From Fibrobacter succinogenes (GTDB lineage Bacteria > Fibrobacterota > Fibrobacteria > Fibrobacterales > Fibrobacteraceae), in the NCBI RefSeq assembly GCF_902779965.1, contig NZ_CACZDK010000001.1, positions 124,001-188,000 of the forward strand: a DNA stretch of 64,000 bases. Direction: 5' to 3'. The notes beneath the pieces are model-generated. The model saw only the letters and a program-made list of their open reading frames with translations, was not told where the DNA came from and made no database searches. Positions 52,009 to 61,447 of the stretch are shown here, piece after piece (positions within the stretch are counted from its first letter, which is position 1; each line of letters opens with the position of its first letter). The position numbers and the translations under genes were made by a program.

Positions 52009-53835
52009 ATGGTAAGAAAAAAACGGTCCGAATCAAAGTATAAGCGATTGAGCCGTATTTATTATAATCGAATGTTTCCGCGTAGGCAAGATGCGATTCA
52101 GGTGGCATGGTCGGTTGCAGCTGGGGTGTTTATTGGCATTTGGCCGACGATTGGTGTCGCCATTATTTTGACGGTTGCGTTTTGTGCGCTTTTCCGGTTG
52201 CCGAAGGTGCCGGGGATTGTTTCGTCGTTTGTGGCAAACCCGCTGACTCAGTTCGGTTTTTTCTATCCGACGGGTTACATGCTCGGGTGCAAAATTGTCC
52301 ATCCCGAAGCGATTAAGTTTGACTTTTTGGAAGAATTTCAGGGGCTTTCCTTCAAAAATTTCACGACGGTTATCGGTCATTTGTGGAATGATGCTGCAGA
52401 CCACCTGTTGGCGTTCATGATTGGCATCACAATTGTTGCTGCGATTGGCGGAGTTATCTTCTTTTTTCTAGCTTATTTCATCGTAAGTTACAGAAAGAAA
52501 AAATGGATTGCGGCAAAGACGGGTTATATCCATAACTTGATTGCCGAAGATGAAGTTTTAATCAAAGAAGCACACAAAGGAAAGAAACCTATGATGCACA
52601 TCTATCCGTTCAAGGCTTTGCGTCCGGTGAACCCGGCTGAAGCTGAGACCATCTCTGCGCTCCCTTACGACGTGATGAACCGCGCCGAAGCCAAGGCTAT
52701 GGCTGAAGGACTCCCGCATTCTTATTTGCGCGTGACCCGTGCCGAACTTGAACTTCCGGATTCCGTTGACGCTTACGATCCGAAGGTTTACGCTCATGCT
52801 CGTGAAAATCTTGACAAGATGATTGAAGACGGTGTTATTGCCTTCGACAAGAAGCCTTGCCTTTATGTTTATCGTCAGACCATGAACGGTCGTGAACAGT
52901 ACGGCCTTGTTTGCTGCGTTCCGGCTGCAGATTATTTCAATGGCACGATCAAGAAGCACGAACTTACCCGCGCAGACAAGGAAGAAGATCGCTTGCGCCA
53001 TGTGCTTGCTACGAATGCCAACACGGGTCCGGTGTTCCTCACTTATCGCGATAACGGCCAGTTCGATATTTTCGGTGCCGTGACCAAGCGCAAGCCTGTT
53101 TACGACTTCGTGAGCAAGGGCGATGGCTTTGGCCACACGGTTTGGGTCATCGATGATGACGCTGAAATCGAAGCTATTCGCAAGTCCTTTGAATCTGTGC
53201 CGGTGAGCTATATTGCTGACGGTCACCACCGCAGTGCTGCTGGTGCCCGTGCAGCCAGCTACCGTGCCGAACAGAATCCGAACAACACGGGCAACGAAGA
53301 ATACAACCGTTACCTCGCCATCCTCTTCCCGAGCACCCAGCTCAAGATTCTCGATTACAACCGCGTCTTGAAGGACTTGAACGGTCGTACTCCGGAACAG
53401 CTCATGGAAGAAATGAAGCTTGTGTTCGACATTGAAGAACTCGATTCTATGCAGAGCCCGGCCAAGCAGAACCAGGTGAACTTCTACATGGGCGGCAAGT
53501 GGTATGCTTGCACGTTTAAGGACAAGTTCCTCAAGAACTTGGGCCCGGTCGATAGCCTTGATGTGGCTCTCCTCCAGAAGCTCGTGTTGAAGCCGCTTTT
53601 TGACATTGACGATCCGCGTACATCGAAGCGCATCGACTTTGTCGGTGGCATCCGTGGTCTTGGCGAACTGGTGAAGCGCGTCGATAGCGGTGAATGCGCC
53701 TGCGCCTTTGCTATGTACCCGACCACGCTCGATCAGCTCATGAGCATTGCTGACGCTGGTGAAATCATGCCGCCGAAGAGCACGTGGTTCGAACCGAAGC
53801 TCCGCGACGGTCTCTTGGTCCACACGCTCGACTAA
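52009..53835 (+). CDS. DUF2062 membrane protein fused to DUF1015
   Basis: A 608-residue reading frame with two parts. Residues 1-185 are a DUF2062 membrane domain: FPRRQDAIQVAWSVAAGVFIG, then KVPGIVSSFVANPLTQFGFFYP, with three or four transmembrane helices. Residues about 195-608 are DUF1015, starting MMHIYPFKALRPVNP and including VSYIADGHHRSAAGARA. That cytosolic family carries a conserved DGHHR motif and is related to ParB-fold serine kinases, according to my recollection of the literature. At the joint an ATG (52591) follows AAAGGAAAG, so a separate DUF1015 protein could start inside. AGAGG (51999-52003) precedes the first start. Confidence 0.8.
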   Translation: MVRKKRSESKYKRLSRIYYNRMFPRRQDAIQVAWSVAAGVFIGIWPTIGVAIILTVAFCALFRLPKVPGIVSSFVANPLTQFGFFYPTGYMLGCKIVHPEAIKFDFLEEFQGLSFKNFTTVIGHLWNDAADHLLAFMIGITIVAAIGGVIFFFLAYFIVSYRKKKWIAAKTGYIHNLIAEDEVLIKEAHKGKKPMMHIYPFKALRPVNPAEAETISALPYDVMNRAEAKAMAEGLPHSYLRVTRAELELPDSVDAYDPKVYAHARENLDKMIEDGVIAFDKKPCLYVYRQTMNGREQYGLVCCVPAADYFNGTIKKHELTRADKEEDRLRHVLATNANTGPVFLTYRDNGQFDIFGAVTKRKPVYDFVSKGDGFGHTVWVIDDDAEIEAIRKSFESVPVSYIADGHHRSAAGARAASYRAEQNPNNTGNEEYNRYLAILFPSTQLKILDYNRVLKDLNGRTPEQLMEEMKLVFDIEELDSMQSPAKQNQVNFYMGGKWYACTFKDKFLKNLGPVDSLDVALLQKLVLKPLFDIDDPRTSKRIDFVGGIRGLGELVKRVDSGECACAFAMYPTTLDQLMSIADAGEIMPPKSTWFEPKLRDGLLVHTLD

Positions 53836-53920
53836 TTGCTAGCAGGTCGCGCGGCTTTGTTGCATGAAAATTGCGGCATTGCCATACAAAATGCGCGGCC
53901 TTTGCAAAAGCGAAATTGGG

Positions 53921-53949
53921 AAATCCTCGAATGTATCGGGGATTTTTTT
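53921..53949. terminator. Terminator between the convergent DUF1015 and porin genes
   Basis: AAATCCTCGA (53921-53930) pairs with TCGGGGATTT (53936-53945), with one T-G pair, and then TTTT follows. It serves the plus strand and, less well, the minus strand. Confidence 0.75.
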
Positions 53950-53951
53950 GT

Positions 53952-55343
53952 TTAGAACGAAACTTTACCTTTGAACGTGACACTACTGAAATCGCGGTAT
54001 TGGCCGTACATTCCATCCTTGCCGTCAGGGCCTTTCAAGTATAAATCGCCGATAAGGCTGAGGGTTATGGCGTCAGTTAGTTTGTAGTCGAATTCGAATT
54101 CGCTTGCTGTAGAGTAGTTACACAAATCAAGTGCCCCAGAAGCTGAAATGGTCAGGGTCTCGTTTAGGAGTGTCTTTTCTATGCTGAGGGTTGCTTGGTG
54201 TTCATACTGCTTGCGGTCCAAGTATTTTCTGTACTTGAAAACAACATCTGAAATGTATTGCGCGGTAATCGTCCAGCCGCCGCTCAATGTCCAGTCGAAA
54301 CCGACAAGGCTTACAAGCTGGTGCCTTTGCTTGCTCGATGTAACCTTTTCTTCGTAGAAAAATTGCTCAATTTGGTAATCTGCGGTTGTCTGGATATGCC
54401 GCATAGGGAAGAACGCCGTTTCTAGACGGAATACAAAATCACCTGCTGGGATTGCTGCATCGGCGCCAATCATGGACATGCGTTTGTACTTGCCCGTAAC
54501 ATCAATCATGCCGACATCCTCTGCGGATTCCGGGGATTCATAAAAGTAGGGCGAGTATTTGATAAATGGCGTGTCATCCCATCCGTAAAACCCATACAAA
54601 GATAAGTCTGCTACAGATGTGTAGAAGCTTGCACGAAGTGCATATTCGCCATTGTTAATGTCTTTGTGGGGAAGTTCAAAATCGTCATAGAAAAAGGGGC
54701 AAAAAAATTGAATTCCGTCCATTTGGTCTGGGAACGAGTGTGCACGGAGCGGATTTTTGGCGGCGATCGGTAAAATGCTCGGCGTAAAGAAAGGAATGTA
54801 ATAGGCATCGACTTGAGCTTTGTCAGTCAAGAGCGATAAACGCACTGCATCGATTCCGAGTTTAGATTCGTTATAATCGTTTGCGACAACTCTTGATTCA
54901 TCAAAGGGACTTACGACATCTGCAATTTGAATGTCATCGGCTTTTCCCCATGAGACTATCTGGCGACCGATACGGAGCGCGAATATTCCGTTTTTCCAAT
55001 CGATATAGGCTTCTTTTAGCCTTAGTGCGAAAGATCCGTCTTCGTCGATGAATCCGGACATTCCGTTAGAAGATTGGCTTCCTATGGCGTCGTGGATCAA
55101 TTGGCCGTTCACATAGATCATGGCATCGTCGTAGAACGCCTTGACGGAGCCATCGAAAATGGTTTGGCCGAGCAAAAAATCGCCTTTCTGCTTGTGGGCG
55201 TTTGGGAGGCCTATGCCTGCTTGGGTTGTGAGGCTTCCGCTAAATGCGATTTCTTGCGCGTGAAGCGTTGGGGCTGAAAAGTGAGCCATTGTTGCAAATG
55301 CTATGGCTGGGATTGCCGTTGTGAAAAAGGAATGCTTATTCAT
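53952..55343 (-). CDS. Outer-membrane beta-barrel protein (DUF1302-like porin)
   Basis: A 463-residue protein with a signal peptide ending near LHAQE. The mature chain has alternating-hydrophobic strands (FSGSLTTQAGIG, ALRIGRQIVSWGKADDIQIADVV) and ends in VTFKGKVSF with a terminal Phe, as outer-membrane barrels do. RIGRQIVSWGKADD is characteristic of DUF1302-type barrels encoded beside RND exporters. The preceding gene's stop overlaps this start by four bases. It is probably the outer-membrane partner of the RND protein in the same operon. Confidence 0.8.
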   Translation of the reverse strand: MNKHSFFTTAIPAIAFATMAHFSAPTLHAQEIAFSGSLTTQAGIGLPNAHKQKGDFLLGQTIFDGSVKAFYDDAMIYVNGQLIHDAIGSQSSNGMSGFIDEDGSFALRLKEAYIDWKNGIFALRIGRQIVSWGKADDIQIADVVSPFDESRVVANDYNESKLGIDAVRLSLLTDKAQVDAYYIPFFTPSILPIAAKNPLRAHSFPDQMDGIQFFCPFFYDDFELPHKDINNGEYALRASFYTSVADLSLYGFYGWDDTPFIKYSPYFYESPESAEDVGMIDVTGKYKRMSMIGADAAIPAGDFVFRLETAFFPMRHIQTTADYQIEQFFYEEKVTSSKQRHQLVSLVGFDWTLSGGWTITAQYISDVVFKYRKYLDRKQYEHQATLSIEKTLLNETLTISASGALDLCNYSTASEFEFDYKLTDAITLSLIGDLYLKGPDGKDGMYGQYRDFSSVTFKGKVSF

Positions 55344-57739
55344 ACTTCCTCCTTTTCTTTGCCAAAGGGGTTTGCTACGTGCAATAGAGCGGGTGTAATT
55401 GTGTAGTCCGCAACCAACGCACTTGAAAGACCAACGATAACGAGAACTCCGAGAACCGCCAAGAAGTGCATGGGGCTAAACAGATAAACGCTGAACATGG
55501 AACACAAAATAATGGTCGTCAGGAACATCGTTGCTCCGATTTCGCGGAAGGTTGTTTCCATGGCCTTTTCGCTAGAACCCATTTGTTCATGTTTCATTTT
55601 CAGGTGTGTTGTTAAATGGATGGTGTCGTCAACGGCAATGCCTAAAACCATGGGCATCACGGTGATGGTGCTGAAGTCAAGGGCGTAATTGAAATACCCC
55701 ATGACGCCACCCACGAGAATGACCGGAGCCACGTTCGGAATCATGCCGATAAGGCCAAGCTTAAGGCTTGAGAATGCGAATACGAGCATGATGGCGATGA
55801 TGACAAGCGAAAACCCGAAGGACTTTAAGCCACCAAAGACAATGCGGTTGCTCATTTCGGAATAGCGAATCATGTCGCCAAGCAAGGTGCATTTTGCGCC
55901 TGGGAAAAGTTTGGCAAGTTTTGCTTTCAAAGCGTCCATATTGGCAAGGGCTTCTTCCGTTGCAAACTGCGTCATGTCCACGCTGACAACGGTTGTCTTG
56001 AAATCGTCATCCATGGCATCGCTAAAGTCGTTATGCATTTCAATCGATGAAAGTTCCATTAACTGTGCAAGAATGTATTCGTCTTCGGGGACAGTGTACA
56101 TTGAATCTTTGCCCTCGTTGAGGGCGCGGTTCATTTCTTTCAGGATGCTTGTCGCCGAGGCAACGCGAGCCTTTCCGCCCGACCATTTGGTGAGCGAGAG
56201 CGTTCCGAGATAATCTTCAAGCTGCAACAGCGCTTTCATGTTTTCGGGTTTCTTGAATGCGCCTTCTTCATCGTAAGAAATCATCACTGAATAGCTGTAC
56301 TGATTGCCTAGTTTTTTCTTCAGCATTTCCTTGGTTTTTTGGATGTAGGGCATCTTGTCGCCTGTGATGGTCAGGTAATCTAGCTGTGCCGTGATTTTGA
56401 ACATCCCCGGAATGAATGCGGCGATAACCAATGCGCAAATGACGATGAATGATTTCTTTCTGTTGTAGACAAATTTAGACCATTGTGAAAAGTAAAGATC
56501 CAACTTTGTTGCTCCATTAACATCCAATGCTTGGGGCGTGCAGTCCTTACCGAATGAAAGTAAAATTGGAATAAGGACAGTAACGTAGATGTAAATTGCA
56601 AGAACGATAAGAGCGGATGTTTTACCCATCCATTCAAGTGGCTTCATGTTCACGAACAGGAAACTGATAAATGATGCCATGGTCGTAAGAACCGTGAACA
56701 GCACCGGCCATCCGCATTCCTCGACGCACTTGATGGCTGATTCCTTGCGCTTGCCTGTACGTCTAAAATGCAGCTTGAACATCTTGATGTAGTGTACGGA
56801 ATAGCCAACCGCAAGAGCCATGCCAAGAACAACCGGCAATGTTACCAGTGCGGAGTCTGCTTTTTCTCCAAAAAACGACATGGCTCCAAAAACTGAGGCG
56901 ATTGCGCTGATTGTAGCTACAGCCGGAACAATCACGCCAAACACGTTGTGTAGGCAAATTGCCAAGAACAAAAGCATTACGATAACGCTGCAGATGACTC
57001 TTACACCGTATTCGGGGACTTCGTAACGGTCTTCGTTCGCGCTGTCGTAAGGCATACCACCACCATAAAGCATGAATCCTTTGTTCTGGAATTCTTCGCT
57101 TTCGATAATGTTCATCAGCTTGTAGCCGATGTCTGTTGAAACTTCGTCAATTTCGCCATTGTACTTTTCTTCAAGCTCTTTTCCAGCGAAAGGATGGAGC
57201 GAAAGAGAAATCCATGTTTCTTTGCCGTCATCGCTGACAAGCGAATTGATGAGTGCGTTCGTTTTTTCGCTACCGCGCATCACGAGGGCACGCGCTTTTG
57301 CAAGCTCAGCGGAATCTGAAGGGATGCCGTTTCCGTAAGGCTTTACAATCGAAAATCCTTCGTCATTGCCGACAGGAATATCTACTTCGACGATAGATGT
57401 CAGGCGGTCTGCAAACGGAATTTCATCACGCATGCGGTTGCCTATTTTTTCGATGACCTTCAGTATTTCTTCGCTAAAGACATCGCCTTCGCCTTGCTTT
57501 ACAATAAGAACGCCGACACCGTTCAGGTTCCCGAATGTTTCTTCGTATTTTTTGGTGTTGATGGTGATTTCGTCTGAGTTGCCGAACCAGCCTTCTTCGC
57601 CAAGAGCAAGCGAAAAATTGCTCAAGCCTAAACAGCAAACGACCGTGACGATAAGCAAAGTGGCAAGAATCTTAAAGCGGTTGCGAATTTGCGCCTGTCC
57701 GACCTTGCCGAAAAATTCGTTGAACTTTTCGACTTTCAT
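55340..57739 (-). CDS. RND-superfamily exporter (MMPL type)
   Basis: A 799-residue membrane protein with two repeats of one N-terminal helix, a large periplasmic loop and five or more helices. Landmarks are SALVTLPVVLGMALAVGYSVHYIKMF and TITVMPMVLGIAVDDTIHLTTHLKM, both the conserved GxxxD/YxxH segments of the RND/MMPL core. It matches the RND exporters often paired with a LolA-like protein and a DUF1302 barrel, thought to move lipids across the envelope. The last codons overlap the porin gene start, so all three are one transcript. Confidence 0.88.
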   Translation of the reverse strand: MKVEKFNEFFGKVGQAQIRNRFKILATLLIVTVVCCLGLSNFSLALGEEGWFGNSDEITINTKKYEETFGNLNGVGVLIVKQGEGDVFSEEILKVIEKIGNRMRDEIPFADRLTSIVEVDIPVGNDEGFSIVKPYGNGIPSDSAELAKARALVMRGSEKTNALINSLVSDDGKETWISLSLHPFAGKELEEKYNGEIDEVSTDIGYKLMNIIESEEFQNKGFMLYGGGMPYDSANEDRYEVPEYGVRVICSVIVMLLFLAICLHNVFGVIVPAVATISAIASVFGAMSFFGEKADSALVTLPVVLGMALAVGYSVHYIKMFKLHFRRTGKRKESAIKCVEECGWPVLFTVLTTMASFISFLFVNMKPLEWMGKTSALIVLAIYIYVTVLIPILLSFGKDCTPQALDVNGATKLDLYFSQWSKFVYNRKKSFIVICALVIAAFIPGMFKITAQLDYLTITGDKMPYIQKTKEMLKKKLGNQYSYSVMISYDEEGAFKKPENMKALLQLEDYLGTLSLTKWSGGKARVASATSILKEMNRALNEGKDSMYTVPEDEYILAQLMELSSIEMHNDFSDAMDDDFKTTVVSVDMTQFATEEALANMDALKAKLAKLFPGAKCTLLGDMIRYSEMSNRIVFGGLKSFGFSLVIIAIMLVFAFSSLKLGLIGMIPNVAPVILVGGVMGYFNYALDFSTITVMPMVLGIAVDDTIHLTTHLKMKHEQMGSSEKAMETTFREIGATMFLTTIILCSMFSVYLFSPMHFLAVLGVLVIVGLSSALVADYTITPALLHVANPFGKEKEEV

Positions 57740-57759
57740 GATTAGCTGTCCTGGTTTGT

Positions 57760-58548
57760 TTATTTCACCTGTTCGCGTTCGAGTGCGCTTACGGTAAAGT
57801 AACTTTCATTGACCTTCTCATCGTATTTGAGGTTCTTGACTTCGTAGACAGTTTTGTGGTTTGTTTGGACGTTCGTCATGGTCATCTTGAGCGTAGACCA
57901 GTAACCGTTTACTTGCTGGATATTATCGGCGGTAAGCGTTTTTTGCAAGCGGTTCTGCTTGTCGAAATATTCTCCCTTTTGTACAACATAGGTTTTCTTG
58001 TTCACCCAGGAGACGCGGCGGCTTATTTTTGCCTTCGGGTCTTTAGCCTTGGCTTCTAGAATCCAACAGTCGATGCCGTTTATTTTTTCTTCGCCGAGGA
58101 GGGCGAAGTTGTCCTTGGAGAGACTGCGGTTGCCAAGGTCGTCGTATGTGAAGTCGGTTCCCTGGAAGTCGTCGTCCTTGCTTGAACCGGAAACGCGGCG
58201 CACCTTTTTCATGGCTGGAAGGTAGATCCAGCTGTCGCTATCGACGGTAGAGCCGTCGGCTTTGTCGGGGTAGTCGTAGGTGAGGTAGCTGATGCCCGCC
58301 ACGTCGCGCGGCGTTTTGAACATGAGAACGGTCTTGTCGGTTGTGCCGTCCTTCATGGTGTAGGAGACGATTTCGCGGTTACGGGTCTTGCCGTTTTTAT
58401 CAATCAATGTCACGGAAATGAGGCCGGAAGATGTTTTTCCGGAGGGCAAGTCGTGGACTTTTTTGGCGATTTCGCTTGCAGACTGCGCAAAACTGGTTGT
58501 GAAAAGCAGAAAACTAGCGCTAAGGGTGCTTAAAAAAAGATTTTTCAT
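57760..58548 (-). CDS. Periplasmic LolA-like outer-membrane lipoprotein-sorting protein
   Basis: A 262-residue exported protein (signal peptide ends near TSFA-QS). The SDSWIYLPAMKKVRRVSGSS, DDDFQGTDFTYDDLG and ISRRVSWVNKKTYVVQKGEYF words are those of the LolA-like family encoded beside RND/MMPL exporters. It has a half-barrel fold that could carry a lipid between membranes. It is the first gene of the LolA-like / RND / barrel operon and lies 20 bases before the RND gene. Confidence 0.85.
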   Translation of the reverse strand: MKNLFLSTLSASFLLFTTSFAQSASEIAKKVHDLPSGKTSSGLISVTLIDKNGKTRNREIVSYTMKDGTTDKTVLMFKTPRDVAGISYLTYDYPDKADGSTVDSDSWIYLPAMKKVRRVSGSSKDDDFQGTDFTYDDLGNRSLSKDNFALLGEEKINGIDCWILEAKAKDPKAKISRRVSWVNKKTYVVQKGEYFDKQNRLQKTLTADNIQQVNGYWSTLKMTMTNVQTNHKTVYEVKNLKYDEKVNESYFTVSALEREQVK

Positions 58549-58900
58549 TTTTCTCCTTCAAAAAGTCCAAAGGCGGTTTTTGTGAAAATCGCTTGACTCT
58601 TTTGTAAGAAAATTATATCAATTTGCGCGGATTTGAAATTTTTTTTGAAAAATTTTATTCCGAGTTGTATTTTTATCTGAAAAACGTTTGCTTTTCTTCT
58701 GCGTTGGGGTTTTAGGGGCGGAGCCCCTAGGCGGTGGATTGCTTCGGCCCCTTACTGGGGCTTTTTCTAAGCTCTAAGTTCTAAGTTCTGCCAACTTTTT
58801 CATACCTACTAATATTACATGAATTTCCTTCCTACTTCCTACTTCCTACTTCCTACTTTCCTATATTTTCCACGCAAAAATTTTTAACAAGGATATTCTT
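58549..58900. other. Intergenic region with AAGTTCT and CTACTTC repeats
   Basis: An AAGTTCTAAGTTCTGCCAACTT element is at about 58768-58799, and CTACTTC heptamers (three perfect plus a variant) are at about 58831-58860. A GGGGCGGAGCCCCTAGG palindrome lies near 58715-58730. TATATTTT (58862-58869) may be a promoter motif for ddh. No gene is supported. Confidence 0.6.
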
Positions 58901-59884
58901 ATGGCAAAGATTGCTATTCTCGGTTACGGTAACCTGGGTCGCGGTGTGGAATGCGCCGTGAAGCAGGCTCCGGATATGGAACTCGTCGCGGTTTTCACTC
59001 GTCGTGACCCTGCTACGGTCAAGATTCAGACGGCAGGCGTTCCGGTGTTGAACGTTTCTGAAATGGAAGCCTGGAAGGACAAGGTGGACGTGCTCATCAT
59101 TTGCGGTGGCTCTGCTACGGACCTGCCGGTGCTCACCCCGAAGTACGCTTCTATGTTCAACGTGATCGACTCCTTCGACACCCACGCCAAGATTCCGCAG
59201 CACTTCGCTGCTGTTGACGCTGCTGCCAAGGCTGCCGGCAAGATTGCTATGATTTCTGTCGGTTGGGACCCGGGTATGTTCAGCCTGAACCGCGTGTACG
59301 CCCAGTCTATCCTTCCGGAAGGCAAGGACTACACGTTCTGGGGCAAGGGTGTTTCCCAGGGCCACAGCGATGCTGTCCGCCGCATCAAGGGCGTGAAGAA
59401 CGCGAAGCAGTACACCTGCCCGGTGGAATCTGCTCTCGAAGCTGTGCGTAGCGGTTCTATGCCGGAACTTACGACTCGCCAGAAGCACACTCGTCTCGTT
59501 TACGTTGTTGCAGAAGAAGGTGCTGACAAGGCCTACATCGAAAACGCCATCAAGACGATGCCGAACTACTTCGATGAATACGACACGACGGTCAACTTCA
59601 TCAGCGAAGAAGAATTCAACAAGAACCACAGCGGGCTCGCTCACGGTGGTTTCGTGATCCGTACCGGCAAGACCGGCATGAATCTGGAACACACGCACGT
59701 GATCGAATACAGCCTGAAGCTCGATTCCAACCCGGAATTCACGACGAGCGTTCTCGTGGCTTACGCCCGCGCAGCACTCCGTATGAAGGCTAACGGCCAG
59801 ACCGGTTGCAAGACCGTACTCGACGTGCCGCCTGCATACCTCAGCACTCTGAGCGACGACGATCTCCGTGCTCATTGCCTGTAA
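58901..59884 (+). CDS. ddh: meso-diaminopimelate dehydrogenase
   Basis: A 327-residue NADPH enzyme that makes meso-diaminopimelate in one step from tetrahydrodipicolinate. The Rossmann start is AKIAILGYGNLGRGVE. The family words VDVLIICGGSATDLP, NVIDSFDTHAKIPQHF, SVGWDPGMFSLNRVYA and GKGVSQGHSDAVRRI are all typical of Ddh, as is the length. AAGGATATTCTT before the ATG provides a good Shine-Dalgarno. Codon use is strongly biased, which fits high expression. It feeds lysine and peptidoglycan. Confidence 0.93.
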   Translation: MAKIAILGYGNLGRGVECAVKQAPDMELVAVFTRRDPATVKIQTAGVPVLNVSEMEAWKDKVDVLIICGGSATDLPVLTPKYASMFNVIDSFDTHAKIPQHFAAVDAAAKAAGKIAMISVGWDPGMFSLNRVYAQSILPEGKDYTFWGKGVSQGHSDAVRRIKGVKNAKQYTCPVESALEAVRSGSMPELTTRQKHTRLVYVVAEEGADKAYIENAIKTMPNYFDEYDTTVNFISEEEFNKNHSGLAHGGFVIRTGKTGMNLEHTHVIEYSLKLDSNPEFTTSVLVAYARAALRMKANGQTGCKTVLDVPPAYLSTLSDDDLRAHCL

Positions 59885-59906
59885 TTGGTAGAAATTGGTC
59901 GAAATT

Positions 59907-59944
59907 GTTCCTCTTTGTGTTATGCAAAGGGGAACTTTTTTTAT
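59907..59944 (+). terminator. Rho-independent terminator after ddh
   Basis: GTTCCTCTTTG (59907-59917) pairs with CAAAGGGGAAC (59925-59935), one wobble, then TTTTTTTA. It is a strong terminator directly after the ddh stop. Confidence 0.9.
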
Positions 59945-59990
59945 TTTATGAAGTGAGTCGTTTTATAGACGTTAACAGGAGAAGAAAATT

Positions 59991-60842
59991 TTGCGTAATT
60001 TTTTGAAAAAATTCACCACAATTGTTGTGCTATTTTTATGTTGTTCGTTTTTCGAATCTTGCGCAATGATTTTTTCTGTAAGTTCGCCTAATCTCTCGCA
60101 ATCCGAGTATGATGTTTTGCGTGTGAGCAATCCTAAAATGGCCCAGTGCTATGAATCGCATTTTAGGGGTGGCATGTTGGCGTTGGATCTTTTGTTTTGG
60201 CCGTTTATGATTGTTGATGCTCTTGGTGGTCATTATACTTACTATGCTTATGAACCTGAATATTGCCAAGTCACGCCCTTTGAGGAAGCGAAACCGGCGT
60301 ATGATCCTTGGGGAGAACCTCCGAAGATTACAAGCAAGGTCAAGTCCGACCAAAATACAAACAAAAAAATTGAGCCTGCCGTAAAACCGCAGCCGCAAAA
60401 GAAAAAACCGTCTCGTCCGATTTTCGTAGCCGTTCTTGAATCGACTTCTGGTGGAGTTCTTAAACTTCATGAAGCCCAGTTTATAACAAATGTGTTGAGA
60501 GAAGAAGCGGTTAGGGCTTTGTATTCGAAACTGAATGTTACCATTATGACTCGTGAGAATATTATTGAAATGCTCCCGCCTGATAAATCTCTTGAAGAGT
60601 GCGAAGGGGCTTGCATTGTTGAAACTGGAAAAAATATCAGCGCCGATTATGTTTCGCAAGCGAGAATCGGAACGTTTGGAAAAAATTTGACGATTTCTGT
60701 TGAGCTTTATCGAACTTCCAATAACAAGTTGATTGCTAGCTTTAATTCGAAGGCTCGCGATATTGATGCGCTTGAAGAAGATATTCGTGCAAAGGCGGCG
60801 GGTATGTTCTATGAAGTTATTCGTGAAGAAACTGAAAAGTAA
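59991..60842 (+). CDS. Lipoprotein with a TolB/CsgG-like domain
   Basis: A 283-residue protein that starts with TTG after AGGAGAAG (59977-59984), which decides the start. The signal ends in the lipobox FESC (Cys near 24). A hydrophobic stretch, GGMLALDLLFWPFMIVDALGG (about 60-80), could be a membrane anchor. After a Lys/Pro-rich linker, PIFVAVLESTSGGVLKLHEAQ to the end resembles the TolB-N/CsgG/LpoB-like fold of outer-membrane assembly factors, with ISADYVSQARIG and NLTISVELYRTSNNKLIAS. The function is unknown. It is the first of three adjacent envelope genes. Confidence 0.65.
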   Translation: MRNFLKKFTTIVVLFLCCSFFESCAMIFSVSSPNLSQSEYDVLRVSNPKMAQCYESHFRGGMLALDLLFWPFMIVDALGGHYTYYAYEPEYCQVTPFEEAKPAYDPWGEPPKITSKVKSDQNTNKKIEPAVKPQPQKKKPSRPIFVAVLESTSGGVLKLHEAQFITNVLREEAVRALYSKLNVTIMTRENIIEMLPPDKSLEECEGACIVETGKNISADYVSQARIGTFGKNLTISVELYRTSNNKLIASFNSKARDIDALEEDIRAKAAGMFYEVIREETEK

Positions 60843-60937
60843 TATTTAATGAAACATTGAAATCGCTTGATTTGCGATTGTAAAAAGTCTACCGTTAAAA
60901 TTTTCGGAGGGCTTTTTTCTTTTTATAGTTTATATTT

Positions 60938-61447
60938 ATGAGTATGAGAGTGTCTATAAAATTGTGTTTGCTTACTTACGTGTGGCTTTGTTGCTGCTAC
61001 ATGGCTTGTGATCCTGCGTATGATTATGATTACAATCCTGGGTATGTTAAAGCTCTTAAGCCGGCTGACGTGGATTCTTTGGAAATGCGAGTCTACAGCA
61101 ATGATTCGCTGATTGCTACCAAATATAGCCGTACCTCTGAAAATGGCGGGGAAGCCAGTTTCTTTTTCGCTGATTATTGCTATGGTAAGGAGCATGCTGG
61201 CAAAAGCTTCGATTTTACCATTGCTATTGTTTTTTTCTGCGGCGACAAGAAAGTTGATCTGCCCACATACAAGGTTAAAACAAAGACCGATTCCAGTGGA
61301 TTTGCGGATGAAGTAAAGTTCTACATAGCTGAATTTGATGAAAGAAAGGTCAGCGGCGATTATTCGCTTGAGACTTTCCTTGCTCCTGAAGATACTGCTT
61401 GCGGTAAGTTCGTGAACTATGCCGTCCTCAATGTCAAGGAGGAATGA
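60938..61447 (+). CDS. Small lipoprotein of unknown function
   Basis: A 169-residue protein. The signal peptide has two candidate starts (Met1 or Met3) and a lipobox-like YMAC. The mature part begins DPAYDYDYNPG, rich in Tyr and Asp, and then has beta-rich segments. No family is recognised. The stop overlaps the start of the next reading frame (ATGA at 61444-61447), so translation is coupled. Confidence 0.55.
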   Translation: MSMRVSIKLCLLTYVWLCCCYMACDPAYDYDYNPGYVKALKPADVDSLEMRVYSNDSLIATKYSRTSENGGEASFFFADYCYGKEHAGKSFDFTIAIVFFCGDKKVDLPTYKVKTKTDSSGFADEVKFYIAEFDERKVSGDYSLETFLAPEDTACGKFVNYAVLNVKEE

